Positions 46,101-57,082 of a stretch of DNA of 64,000 nt are shown here, in pieces. The first letter of the stretch is position 1; the number at the start of each line of letters is the position of its first letter. Position numbers and translations under genes: made by a program. Origin of the DNA: Diphasiastrum complanatum (taxonomy: Eukaryota; Streptophyta; Lycopodiopsida; Lycopodiales; Lycopodiaceae); contig MU832585.1 of assembly GCA_029204225.1 (NCBI GenBank), positions 1 through 64,000 on the forward strand, in the 5' to 3' direction. The notes beneath the pieces were generated by a model. It did not search any database, was not told the origin of the DNA, and worked only from the letters and a program-made list of their open reading frames with translations.

Positions 46101-47388
46101 ATCCGCATAGCTGACCGGCCAGTCGGCTCTGATACCACATGTAGCGCAGGCATCCCAAAGGGAGCCGGGAACCACGACTTAGCTTCCCAGCCTTCAACTC
46201 TTGCCATCCAAACCCACTTGACATACAAGCAGCCAACTCGCCAACAACGATCAGACTTAACCAACTTGAAGTTCCGAAAACCAACATTGAGATCCAACCT
46301 GGCGCCATGCCAGATCGGGGGTCCCGACGTGGGTGACTTCCCTCCAAGCAAGCCGCCCGACATACATCAAACTTAACCAACTCGAAGCTTCGTTACAAAC
46401 GAGTAACATCCATTCCAAGCAAGCGGTCTGACTTACATCAGACTTAACCAACTGAAAGCTTCGTCACGAGCGCTGGAAGCCAACCTGGCGCCACGCCAGA
46501 CTGGACAGCCATAAACAGGTAACATCCACCCAAGCAAGCCATCCAACGCAGCCGACAGGTTAGAGCCCGTTCCCCAAGAGAGCTTAACCCATTCACGTTC
46601 ATGCAAGGAACACTCAGAACCACAAGCCGCGACAGATATGGAAACAACCAGTTCCTGGACCAAATGGTCCCGACAGCATACCGCTGGCGCCACGGACCGA
46701 ATGGTCCCGACGGCATACCGCTGGCGTCCCGGGATACGACCCTCAGCTATGTGCCAAGTTAAAAAAATTTTGAAAGCGGCCTTACAACTGGCGCTTTTAC
46801 CGAACACTGAAACCCAGAAGGTAATCAGAGTCAGTTTGAGGAAAATCCCACTTTATTGATAAATCTGAGAAGGTTACATTTCAAGTGTGTGACCGACCCT
46901 AGTCTCCGGGCGCTAGCATGCCAAGGCGAGAGCCATGACAACATTCCAGCAAGGGAGGCTGAGACTTGGTTGGAGCTCGCCCTGAGTCGCAACCCGCACT
47001 CCCCTATAGTATTGGTGTGATTCGGCACCCCCCCCTCATACCAAGCACTCTACCCAAGCTGGTAAAGCACGTTTTTCTCTCTCTAGGATTTTCTCTTTCT
47101 AGAAAGTCATTTTCTCTCTCTAGATTTTATTGATCCCCAGGCTTCCTTTAATCATGCCTAGATCGTGTGAGGTGATTGCACATCGATCTGAGCTCTCTGG
47201 ACTTCGCTAGAACCGATCAAAGATTTTCAGCCATAGGAACTTGGCGCCGGCTGGATTTTGGTCACAGTGGCGCCGGGAGCGGCGCCGGCGCCGTTGGCGC
47301 CGGGAGCAGCAGGGGCGCTGCTGGCGCCGGGGACATAGCTGGCGCCGATGACGCCGGAAGTAAAGCTTGTAAAGGTAGCTTTACAACA
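43139..47388 (-). mobile_element. Family-A element with truncated 3' LTR
   Basis: 5' LTR 46140-47388 (1249 bp, complete), interior 43415-46139, and only the first 276 bp of the 3' LTR (43139-43414). Primer site 46126-46137 is the perfect TGGTATCAGAGC; polypurine tract 43415-43428. The interior (2725 bp) is longer than in the sister copies mainly because of the leader expansion at 45278-45840. No protein-coding domain recognised. Because the outer end of the 3' LTR is missing, no target duplication can be tested. It lies in or beside the 5' LTR of the copia element at 47389-51009. Confidence 0.93.
45278..46049 (-). repeat. Expanded leader hairpin array
   Basis: Eight GTGCT...AGCAC hairpins at 45278, 45398, 45509, 45629, 45741, 45868, 45952 and 46028 (plus-strand starts). 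The first five sit in units of alternately 120 and 111-112 bp; alternate units share their spacer (GAATATACCACCCC in one type, TCGTGGACGC preceded by a CA/CC-rich run in the other), giving a dimeric unit of about 231 bp. Each unit also holds GATAGCCCTTATAGCTAAACG. Sister copies have one such unit. Confidence 0.93.
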
Positions 47389-47680
47389 AGCATGCACTTA
47401 TCAATGCTATTGTATTGCGTTCCAATTCTCTTTTATATATACAGATTCGCTACTGTTCAATCCTTACGTTCTTGATTGAATGCAATTGTCTCTCTCGCTC
47501 TCTTGCACACAAACACGGTTATCAGAGACAGAGGATCGCATGGCTATCCAAGACGCCTAATGCTTTGCAATCCTACTGTTATGGTAGTCTCAGACTCCTA
47601 CTCTGATAACCCAAAAGGGATAATAAGCTTTTGATTTTGTTTCCTAGTCAATCCACGTTCTTGAAATCACAGTTACTATT
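47389..47680 (+). mobile_element. Copia 5' LTR remnant
   Basis: A TATA-like TTTATATATAC at about 47428-47438 and CTCTCTCGCTCTCTTGC downstream fit an LTR promoter and leader. ATGGTAGTCTCAGAC at about 47580 may be a decayed primer site. The upstream part of the LTR is replaced by the family-A element. Confidence 0.45.
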
Positions 47681-50600
47681 GTGTTCATTGTTTTCCTTAC
47701 GGTTGGTAGAGACATCGTTTTTATCATAATCGCCTCCGTGTTTGTCTTTCCAAAAATTGACAGCAAGCTTGTTGCAGGAAGAAGTCAGGAGGAAAAGCTT
47801 GTTTACATCTACGAGTACCAAATCCATGGCACTCTATTCAAACAAGCAGCAATCCAAGAAGAAGAAAGACTTCAAGGATAAGAAGACAAAGGCAGAACAG
47901 CCAGCAGCATCACAACCACAACAACAACAACAGTATAGTCACTCATCGTCCTAGACCAAGCTATTTTGAAGATATTGCAAAAGAACCAACCACGACATCA
48001 AGGACTGTCGCATCCTCAAGCACATTGAAGCAAAGAAGAAGATGCAGCAGCACCAAGAAAGCAACCCTGACACAATCAAAGGATCTCAAGATGAACAGAA
48101 GGCGTTGGTGGTACAAGATCAATCCAGTAGAGATGCCCATCATTGGTATCTCGATTCAGGTGCTTCGCAGCACATGACGCCATGCAAAGACCTCTTCTCT
48201 ACACTCACAGCTATAGAATCAAAGTACATTTTCTTTAGTGACACTAGTTCACACCAAGTTGAAGGCCAAGGGTCTAATCAACTGCAGTTCTCTGATGGCA
48301 TCACTAGGCAGTTTAATGGAGTACTTTATGTTTTCAAATTAACAAAGAACCTTTTATCTATTAGCAAGATCACAGATCAGGGCTATAGAGCTTTGTTCAC
48401 TGCCAACCAATGTACTATTTTAGATGAGAACTCAAAGGAAATCCTCTCTGCTTACAAAGAAGAAAATTTGTACATATTTTGTGAGTTGTTCATATGCAAA
48501 TTTATGGCATCAAAGATTAGGTCATTAAAACGTGCGTTCAATCTTGTATATGCATCACAATAAAATGGTCAAGGACATGAATATAATTGTTGTCACCACA
48601 ACTAATCAGACTATCTGTGAAAATTGTCTACTAGGGAAACAACCTAGAACGAGATTCCCTAGAGGACAAGCCAAAAGGGCGAAGTCCATCTTGTCACTGA
48701 TACATAGTGACTTGTGTGGTCCGTGTACCTTCTTTAGGTCAAGCTTTGTATTTTATCACATTCATTGATGATTACTCCCGATTTGCCAGTGTAATGTTCA
48801 TTAAGAACAAGTGAGAAGCATTTAGTTGCTTCAAAGGCTTAAAGCAATATGCTGAAAATCAAACTGGTCAGAGGATCAAGGCCCTACGGTCTGATTTAGG
48901 GGGAGAGTTCTTGTCAAATGAGATGAAGGACTACCTATCTTCATGTGGCGTGCACCACCAGTTTACTATGAGCTACACTTCACAATAGAACGGAGTAGCA
49001 AAGCGGAAGAACCGCACACTGTTGAAAGTTGCACGATCCATGACAACAAATTCGCATTTGCTTCAAACCTTTTGGGCGGAAGCTATCTCTACGACTTGCT
49101 ATGTGCAAAGTTACTCTAGCACTAAAGTGGTTGATTCCAAGACACCATTTGAAGCCTACTACGATTACAAACCAAGTTTGAAACACCTGCATGTTTTCGA
49201 ATGTCTCTGCTATGCACAAGTGCGATCTGATCTGAGGAAGAAGCTGGACCTAGTAAGCTGTAAAAGCATCTTCATCGGCTATTCAACCTCACACAAGGCA
49301 TATCATGTTTATGATGTGGTTACGGGCCAGATCTTAGTCAATCGTGATGTTATCTTCCTTGAAGACAAATATTACAATTTCAAATAGAAGCACCAATACA
49401 AGAGACTGCCATAGCAGCTCCACCTTCCAGCGATAGGCTATGACCTACGACTATTCAAGCAACGAAGTTTGTCCCAACGACTCCGCTTATCATTGATGGG
49501 CCTAGACCCACGATCGTTCAACTGATACTACGGTCCCAGTCATTCACCAAGGAGAATCGTCTGATCAAGCACCTACAGTTTGAAGATCTGTGAGACAATG
49601 ACAACAACCTGACCGCTTCATCCCTCAAGCTTTCATCAGTCATGACGAACCTGCCACCATAGTAGAAGCACTGTCAATGCCCGATGCAGACAAATGGAAA
49701 GCTGTCATGGATGCTAAGTATCAATCTCTAATGAAGAACAAGACATTGAGTCTTGTCATTCCTCCTACAGGTGTAAAGCCAATTGATTCTAAATGGATCT
49801 TTAAGCTGAAGCTTAAGCCAGATGGATCGATATCCAAATGGAAAGCTAGACTGGTAGTTAAAGGTTTTGACCAAGTATATGGGATAAACTACATTGAGAC
49901 CTTCTGTACAGTAGTAAAACATCCTATTCATACTCTATTGGCTATATCTGTTGCAGAAGATTTGGATATTCACCAGATGGACGTCCAGACGACATTCCTA
50001 CATGGATACATACAAGAAGATGTCTACATCTATCAACCAAAAGGTTACATCCCTCAAGGCAAGGAGCATCTACTATGCAAATTGCATAAGGCATTATACA
50101 ATCTGAAGCAAGCTCCAAGGACCTAATATGATAGAATAAATCGTTTCTTGTTGCAGCACAACTTTACCTCCTGCACCGCAGATTCAAATGTGTAACTAAA
50201 ACCAAAGAGGCCAAGCTATGTTATAATAGCACTATATGCTGATGATTCCCTAATCATCAGCAATTCAAATTGGTTGCTGCAAGAAACTAAATCCTTACTC
50301 TCATCAGAGTTTGAGATGACTGATTTAGGTCCAATCCATTACCTACTTCGAAGATACGGCATGGAGGATTGCAAGCCCATAGACACTCCTATGGATTCAA
50401 GATGCAAGCTATCCAAAGACATGTGCCCCGGAACAAAGGCAGATCAACAAGAAATGCGCAATTACCCTTATCAGTCTATCATAGGTTCTCTCATGTACTC
50501 TATGATTTGCACACGACCTGATCTAGCATATGCTATAAGCACGCTGTCACAGTTCATGTCCAATCCAGGCCTACAACACTGGAAAGCTCTACAAAGAGTT

Positions 50601-51009
50601 ATGAAGTACATTCAATCCTCAAAGCATTATGCCTTGAGTTACAACGGAAATACAGAAGCTGCACTCTTATTGATTACCTATTCTGATTCAGACTGGGTAA
50701 GAGACGTAGATACCAGAAAATCCACCTCTGACTACATTTGCTTTCTTGCAGGAGGACCCATTTCATGGAATAGCAGAAAGCAGAAATGCATTTCATTATC
50801 CTCTACAAAATCAGAAAATGTCGCAACTACATCAGCAGTGAAGGAGATTTTATGGCTTAGAAGACTACTACAGGATCTGAGATTCCCACAAGTTGGTCCA
50901 ACTATACTCCAGTGTGACAATCAGAGTTGTATAGCTCTGTCATTGAACCGACGAACTCACACAAGGACCAAACATATAGAGGTTCAACTTCATTTTCTCA
51001 GAGATCCCT
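47681..51009 (+). pseudogene. Degenerate Ty1/copia gag-pol
   Basis: Plus-strand order: gag tail, CCHC knuckle (about 47962-48010) whose first Cys codon is TGA, protease W-Y-L-D-S-G-A-S-Q-H-M (48144 on), pre-integrase C-E-N-C-L-L-G-K, integrase (48700-49080) with D-D-Y-S-R and R-S-D-L-G-G-E, RT (49677-50330) with Y-A-D-D instead of Y-V-D-D, RNase H with Y-S-D-S-D-W to R-T-H-T-R-T-K-H-I-E at about 50985. Lesions: many stops and shifts; the catalytic integrase Glu reads Lys (G-V-A-K-R) after an in-frame stop near 48987; about 40 residues between H-Y-L-L and R-Y-G-M-E-D are deleted (near 50350). Homology ends at about 51009 with no 3' LTR. Long dead. Confidence 0.92.
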
Positions 51010-51254
51010 GGTGGGGTGGTTCTAGATCCCATGGTTGGATGTGCGTCTATAGTGCAGGCTTGTAAAAATACAAAATGACATTGTGTAGCCATGCATAGTG
51101 TTGCATTGTTGATCCAACACATTATTGAATTGTATAGTATAAGTGCACATGTCCACAATGTATATTATGTTGCTTTTACCACTGCTTTTGTGACGCTCAA
51201 CTTTATAGATCATAAGGTTAACTCCTAAGTCATCGATTACCACAGGTCCAATTG

Positions 51255-51566
51255 TTACCATGAATAATGTTGTTGTGGTGGACTCAGATGAAGATGCTGA
51301 AAATTTGGACACATGGGATGTGGATGATTTTGATAGTTGGTGAGAAATTTATTGTTACCACTTACCAATTATTTTTCCAAATTATAGAGTTTGTAAAACA
51401 TATAGTGAAAGAAAGGTATTTGCCATCCTATGTAGATGCCCTTGCGAAACAAGCTCTGGCAATGGAAAATACTAATCACTTATTCCATGTAGAGATAAGA
51501 GAAAGAGACATTGCACATACATTGATGATGGATGTGAAGAATCTATATGATAGAAGTTTAGTATGA
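51255..51566 (+). pseudogene. Possible gene fragment, unknown
   Basis: An acidic segment (V-V-V-V-D-S-D-E-D-A-E, W-D-V-D-D-F-D-S-W, 51262-51342) is followed after GGTGAG by a second frame with protein-like content (K-E-R-Y-L-P-S-Y-V-D-A-L-A-K-Q, D-V-K-N-L-Y-D-R) at about 51390-51566. An intron between them is tempting, but the obvious donor and acceptor do not keep frame. No family recognised. Confidence 0.3.
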
Positions 51567-52498
51567 CTTCATTGACAGTTAAAACATTTGACATACTTTT
51601 TTCATTTAGTTTAATAGATTGTGGTTTAATGTTTTTGTGCTAGAATTAAGTGAAAGAGTACATGAAATTGTGAACATCACTGAGCATAATGATTGGTTTT
51701 TCATGTTATTTTGTACATTGAGAAACATCGAGTTTAATAGCAATTCTAATACAAAAATTATAGTGCTAGATGTTTGTTGCTCTGAAAATTGAAACTCATA
51801 TTTCAATCCATACAACTTGTTTATAATTTGCATTTGTGTATATAAGGTTGTTAATGGCAAGGTTCACGTTCTACATCATTAATTAAGAGGGTTTATTCAC
51901 TTTTGACTGTTTGTTACTCACATTGTTATGCACATTAACATTGGGATCCTAACGTCGGAAAGGTGAAAATATAAATGAATTTTTGTGAAAGGAGAATTGG
52001 GTGGGAAAGATTCAAAACATAGGCCTATGATTGTTGTGACTTATTTTATGAGTTCACACATTGGAGCCTTTTAGCACAATAAAGAGGTGGTTGTACTAAA
52101 AGTATGTAGAGGCATATTGGTGACAAGAAAAACCTATAAAGAGCTAATGAGCACTATTCACTATAATCAAGAAGTTAGAAACAAGGAAGTTGCAGCCAAC
52201 AAGTTAGGCCTACAATTTATGTAAATCATTCATTTTTTTGCTAGTAGTTTCTAGTGAGTATAATGTAAGTAAAACTCAATCAAGTAGCATCTAGAAATCA
52301 AATGCTCATTGGATCAGCAAATTAAGAAAAAATAAACACATTAAACTCACACTTGCTATATAGATGTGCTCTTAGAATCAAAATGAGAGCATCAAAAGCC
52401 CAAGAGCACTACCTAATGATGGAGATTAAAGGCTTCACATGAAGCTTCATATCATCTACAAAATTAGCAAAAGCATACTCTCACACCTCTATGGCCAA
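51567..52498. other. Non-coding spacer
   Basis: No gene seen. A stretch at 52370-52480 (AGAGCA...ATAATGATG/ CTAATGATGGAGATTAAAGGCTTCA) has a diverged counterpart at 53815-53880 on the other side of the solo LTR, suggesting a local duplication older than the LTR insertion. Confidence 0.4.
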
Positions 52499-53418
52499 TG
52501 TTGCGCCGGCGCCTCAAAGGGCGCTGGGACTTGAGCGGTTTCCCCAACACGCGCTTAAGTCTAACATTCATCCATCATGCACTTACGTAAAAGCCAACTC
52601 AGAATCGTAACAAGCTTAACCATTCAGACTTAAGAAAACTGGAATCCCAACCAACCCGAAAGCCAACTCAGAATCCGTCCCCAAAAGGTAACCAAAGGCA
52701 AAGACAAGCCACACATGAAACCCAAGGCATAGTGGTCGCCAAACTGACCAATTGGCATAGCGGCAAGCCCCATGTCGATGACAGGGACCCTTAGGCGCCA
52801 GCGACGCAAAAAGGTTGTAGTAAGGGTCCTTCCACTTGGACCAGTCCCGGAGGCGAAACCGAAATGGTAATCATCCCCAAGGATCAACTTTATTAGATTT
52901 GGAGGAGGTTACATTCATACATAGACTGACCGGTCTCGGGGCCACCAACACGTGCTGGGCATTGTGCCTGGCTCGTGCTGGTAGAGGGAGCTGAGACCTG
53001 GCGACTGGATTCTTGGCGCTGGTTGAGCTGCCCAAGTTTCTGTCTGCCGGACTCCCCCTATAGTTCTGTTGTGATTCGGCGCACCCCCTCTGGTTTGAAA
53101 CATAGTGCTTTCTGGTAAAGCACGCTTTTTAGGACTTAGTTTTTATTTTGCTGATTAAGCCTGGCAAGCCTGGCAGAATCAGTCTGGCTCCCGGACATGG
53201 GTCCCGGGAGCCGTCCCGGCGGCCGAATCAACCTGCTTTCCTGACTAGGCCATGACTCGAGCTCCAGAGCTAGCTCATGACTTTGTGACTACTTGACTGG
53301 CTCACCACAGGTCGGAGGCTCAGTCCTTGACATTCTAACTTGCTCTGGGACCTTAGGGAGTGTCACCCCTTTGAGTCTTACAGGGCACGCTGGGTGCACC
53401 CAAGTCAGCTTTACAACA
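52499..53418 (-). mobile_element. Family-B solo LTR
   Basis: 920-bp LTR nearly identical to 29677-30594. Perfect 5-bp target duplication GCCAA at 52494-52498 and 53419-53423. It fixes the family-B LTR ends as TGTTGTAAAGC...GCGCAACA on the minus strand and shows that this family was once active here. Confidence 0.96.
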
Positions 53419-54019
53419 GCCAACCTCTCACAATCTCTCTATTCCCATTTTTTGTTTGTCTCACAATATCTCTATCCTCATTCTCTTTCTCTCTTCATCA
53501 TTTCTCTTTTGTTTTTCTTTTTTGCTTTTCCCATTCTCTTAGGAGTGAACTACATAATAGATATAGCCAATTTTTTTGTATTGTAGCATTGTCCATTTAA
53601 ACATGAATATCTAGCACCAATTTACTCAGGCTTGTTGGATTTTTTTGGCCCATTTAACATGGTTTCTCTTATCAATTGTTTTTCTTTTTCCTTCAGTGAG
53701 TATTTAGATATTCATACATAAAAAGAAAGCCCATCCATGGGAACCTAATGCACACTAAAAAAGAAAACATAAGACATGATTTCTTGTGTAAGAACTTAAC
53801 ATAAGATAAAAAATAAGAGCATAACATTTCAAGGGCACCACATAATGATGAAAATTAAAAGGCTTCATCTCATCAACAAAACTATAAAAAACAACCACGT
53901 TCTCCTCCTTTATTCACCTCTACTAGACTTGATAGATTCTACCTTTCCAACAAAGGGGACTGGGCCAGCCTTATCTCTTGTAGCATCATCTCCTCTTTTC
54001 CCTTATCGGATCACGTGCC
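53419..54019. other. Non-coding spacer
   Basis: T/C-rich; frames at 53293-53600 arise from the LTR and pyrimidine runs. Nothing recognisable. Confidence 0.4.
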
Positions 54020-54768
54020 TATTGTTGGAAGTAATTCTAGTGTGTGTGGTGGCTAGATCTACTTACGGGTGTAGTATAGGGATGTAGAGATTCGTCCGCT
54101 TTTTAAGTTTCTACCAAGTTTCAAATAGAAATGCGAAAATAAGAAGTAATGATGGAAACAGTAAGGCTTACCCAACTAGTGCTCAAAACGGAAATGAAAC
54201 TATCTAAGGTGACAAAATACAAACCCTTGCTAAGGCTTACCCAACTAGCAAGGTGATTAATCTAAATTCTACTTAACACCCAGAGGGTAATAAAATGATA
54301 TTGCAGCTAATATTAAGTAAATAAGCAATAAAGAACATGCCACAATAAACCGATGAAAAGGAGGCAAGAGAAGGCCCAAGCACCTTCCCTCAAGCTATGC
54401 ACCTTTCCAAAGGGAACACAAATGACATAGAATGATAATTCTCCAAAATAGAGAGCAAGATAGCTTAATCTCAAAAGTGTTGGTTACAATGCAAATACCT
54501 CTCCTTTTATGGCAAGGAGGGTCTTCCATAAGTGTCTACTAACTTATGCGACTAATCTGTTTCTAGCCTTTCAAGAACTTCTAACTTAGGATTTAGAAAT
54601 TCAAATTTCTTAACTTAGGAAAACTTAAGATAAAATATTTCTAATCTTAAGTTTCCTAAGTCTAAGTTCTAAAGGACAGATACTCATACGTGATCTTACA
54701 AATCACATGCCACGGACTTTTATTATTATTATTTTTATTTTCTTTGTGTTAGCACAGTTGCTAACATT
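54020..54768 (-). mobile_element. Candidate gypsy 3' LTR
   Basis: The inner end is well marked: on the minus strand AACAAGGAGGGGGATAA (polypurine tract, 54785-54769) is followed by TGTTAGCAACTGTGCTAACA, a palindromic LTR start. The outer end is a guess, TGTTGGAAGTAATTC at about 54023. No second LTR or duplication found. Confidence 0.45.
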
Positions 54769-55261
54769 ATCCCCCTCCTTGTTGGCTTGGTGGTCCCACA
54801 CCAATCGACGCCTTTTCGTCCTGGATCTTTTGGGCTTCTTGGAGGTGAGATTGTTGCTGTTGGGAGTGGTAGATTGTCGTGCCGATGCCCTCCATCATTT
54901 GCCACCGTAATTTGTTCAGGAAGGGCATGGATTTGTAGTAATGGAGCATACCCTGGAGAAAGTTATGGGTTTTCCATAGCTCCACCATATCAACGTGCAG
55001 GGCGGAAGTGAGTGTAGCGCAATAATACAGCCTTGCAACGTTGATGTGGTCGTCTTGCATGTGCAAGGGTTTATTGATGTCAAGGGCGATTGGGGGTAAC
55101 CCTCGATCCCAAAAACCTCTGAGTTCTGTCAGAAATGCCACCAGGCCGCAATTATCCGCAAAGTATCTGACATCGCGATCAGTTGTAAAACAAGCCCTCG
55201 TCACAAGATTGAAACCTTGGAAATTTATAAAAGATCCATTTCTCTTTTTAAGTAAAATCAA
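54767..55261 (-). CDS. ORF ending at a polypurine tract, unknown
   Basis: 164 open codons on the minus strand. Composition is protein-like: V-A-R-L-Y-Y-C-A-T-L, M-V-E-L-W-K-T-H-N-F, M-L-H-Y-Y-K-S-M-P-F-L, then a Gln-rich tail that ends Q-Q-G-G-G within the polypurine tract. Position suggests the last ORF of an LTR element, but I recognise no gag, pol or envelope motif. The first 20 or so residues overlap the gag relic on the opposite strand, so the real start is probably later. Confidence 0.4.
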   Translation of the reverse strand: MILLKKRNGSFINFQGFNLVTRACFTTDRDVRYFADNCGLVAFLTELRGFWDRGLPPIALDINKPLHMQDDHINVARLYYCATLTSALHVDMVELWKTHNFLQGMLHYYKSMPFLNKLRWQMMEGIGTTIYHSQQQQSHLQEAQKIQDEKASIGVGPPSQQGGG

Positions 55262-55880
55262 AATGAGAAAGAGGGAAAGGGTACAAGACTATTTTGAACG
55301 GGTTAAACACCTCAGATCTGAGTGTGATCCCAATTTAATTGTTGACGAGGCTATGATTATGTGGTTTTTAGCAGATCTACCGAAGAGGATTAGATGCGAG
55401 CTGAAATGCCATACACAATTTAAGTCTTTACAAAATGCTATGGACAATGCGGGATGAAAATTTTGATGATGAACCGAATATTGGAATGCTGCCATATACA
55501 GCGGGGCAAACCACTACTACATCAACTACTATTTCATCCAAGAATATTAATGTTACTGCAGAATTGATGATCAAAGAGTTCGAGAAACTTGGTCAAAAGC
55601 GGCAGATGCAGTTGGATAAGATGCAGTCACAATTTGATGAAAAGCTGAAAGCCTTGGAGGAATTCCATGGTAAAGCAAACAAAGAACCTGAAAAGTTTGC
55701 TAAGACCTTTCCTAGATGGGAAAATGTCTGGAGTTCAATTTGTGCGAGAAATCACACCATGAACGAATGTCCAACATTGAAGCAACGAATGACGAATACT
55801 ATTTGTCAACTGTGAAATTCTACGGGACATGAAACAACCCTTTGTTTGTTTAATCCTCGGATTATCCAGCAAAGTATGCT
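55205..55880 (+). pseudogene. Gypsy gag with two damaged zinc knuckles
   Basis: Plus strand. A retrotransposon-gag segment reads V-Q-D-Y-F-E-R-V-K-H-L-R, E-A-M-I-M-W-F-L-A-D-L-P and C-E-L-K, with a frame shift at about 55450, then a coiled, Gln/Lys-rich part and two CCHC knuckles. Knuckle 1 (about 55733-55772) reads S-S-I-C-A-R-N-H-T-M-N-E-C, first Cys lost. Knuckle 2 (about 55801-55848) has TGA for its second Cys. No pol follows. A different gypsy lineage from family B as far as the gag can show. Confidence 0.75.
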
Positions 55881-57082
55881 AACCTATATCATCAAAAAAA
55901 AATGTAATTGTCATTATTTATAAAGTATATAGGAACATCAAGTATAGTTATTGTATTAATAGGAGTTCAAGTTAGAAGAGAATCATATAGGATTATAGAA
56001 CAGGAGATAGTTTGCTCAAACTCTGAAGCCATGGATGTTTTAGCCTCAACACCTATATCAGTATCTAGTTCGTCTACTTTCATTGGAACAGATGCAGATG
56101 CTTCAATGAAGGGAATACAAGACGATTCAGCAGACTCATCATCTGGAGTTTCTACAGAGATATAGAAGACAAACGCCTTTCCTTTGATAAGAAGACAATA
56201 GTTTCTATTGTGGATATCGCAATATGTATTTCTTTGAAAGTATTCTTGTAGTTTAGAGTACTTTATGTCATGTTTGTGCTTAGCAAATGGCTGAGAATGT
56301 ACCAGGTCATGGAAATGAACAAAACTACAATTGCCTATATCTCTAACAAGAGTAGTAGTAGTATGAGAAAAATATCAAGAAGAGCAGGTCATTTAAAACG
56401 ATTCTCATAAACATGCTTATCAATATCAAAAGGGACAAAAAAAAGAAAGAAAAAATACTCAAATTTGTCAGAAAGAATGTCGCTGGCTTTTAAAAGCTCC
56501 CTAGATCATCCTATGTAGAACGTGAAGAACTTGCCATAGTGACGACCATATCGGGCCTTGATAAAGGCACACGTTGACTTGATATTTTGGAGGCAAGAAT
56601 GTTCATATCGGTTCAACATGCGAGCGTGAGGAATGAATGGTCTTGAGATCAAGGCGCACATCGATTTGATATTAAGAAAGAAATTTCATTCTAAAGTATG
56701 AAGGCGTTATGAGAAAAGGATCATGAAATCTCAATGACTCAGTGGTTCTCATATTTATGGCCTTTCCTTGCTAATCATAACCATACATTCGTCAACTTAT
56801 GAATGAAAATATGGGGCTGTAAATTTCCACCAATAATAATGTTACACCACAGTCGTCACGTCGAAAAATAATTAATGCTCTATCACTAGAGCATTTTAGA
56901 ATCATCATTAGAGACCATACTACATTACTAATGTTTCGATTTTTGGGATTCCAAAAGGATTCCAAACTCAATGTCGTAGAATTCTGTAAATAGGGATAAG
57001 ACCAACAATCTTTAGATTTCTAAAACTCACATCCAACGATCAATTAGATAGGTCACCAGGAGTCTCTTGAGAGATGTGAGAT
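55881..57082. other. No recognised gene
   Basis: A frame at 55908-56165 has a Ser/Asp-rich tail (S-V-S-S-S-S-T-F-I-G-T-D-A-D-A) that may be coding remains, function unknown. The rest has no recognisable content. Position 57078-57082 (GAGAT) is the left target duplication of the next element. Confidence 0.35.

Noticed and set aside
46126-46137. tRNA gene fragment
   Set aside because: GCTCTGATACCA is the complement of a primer-binding site; there is no cloverleaf around it.
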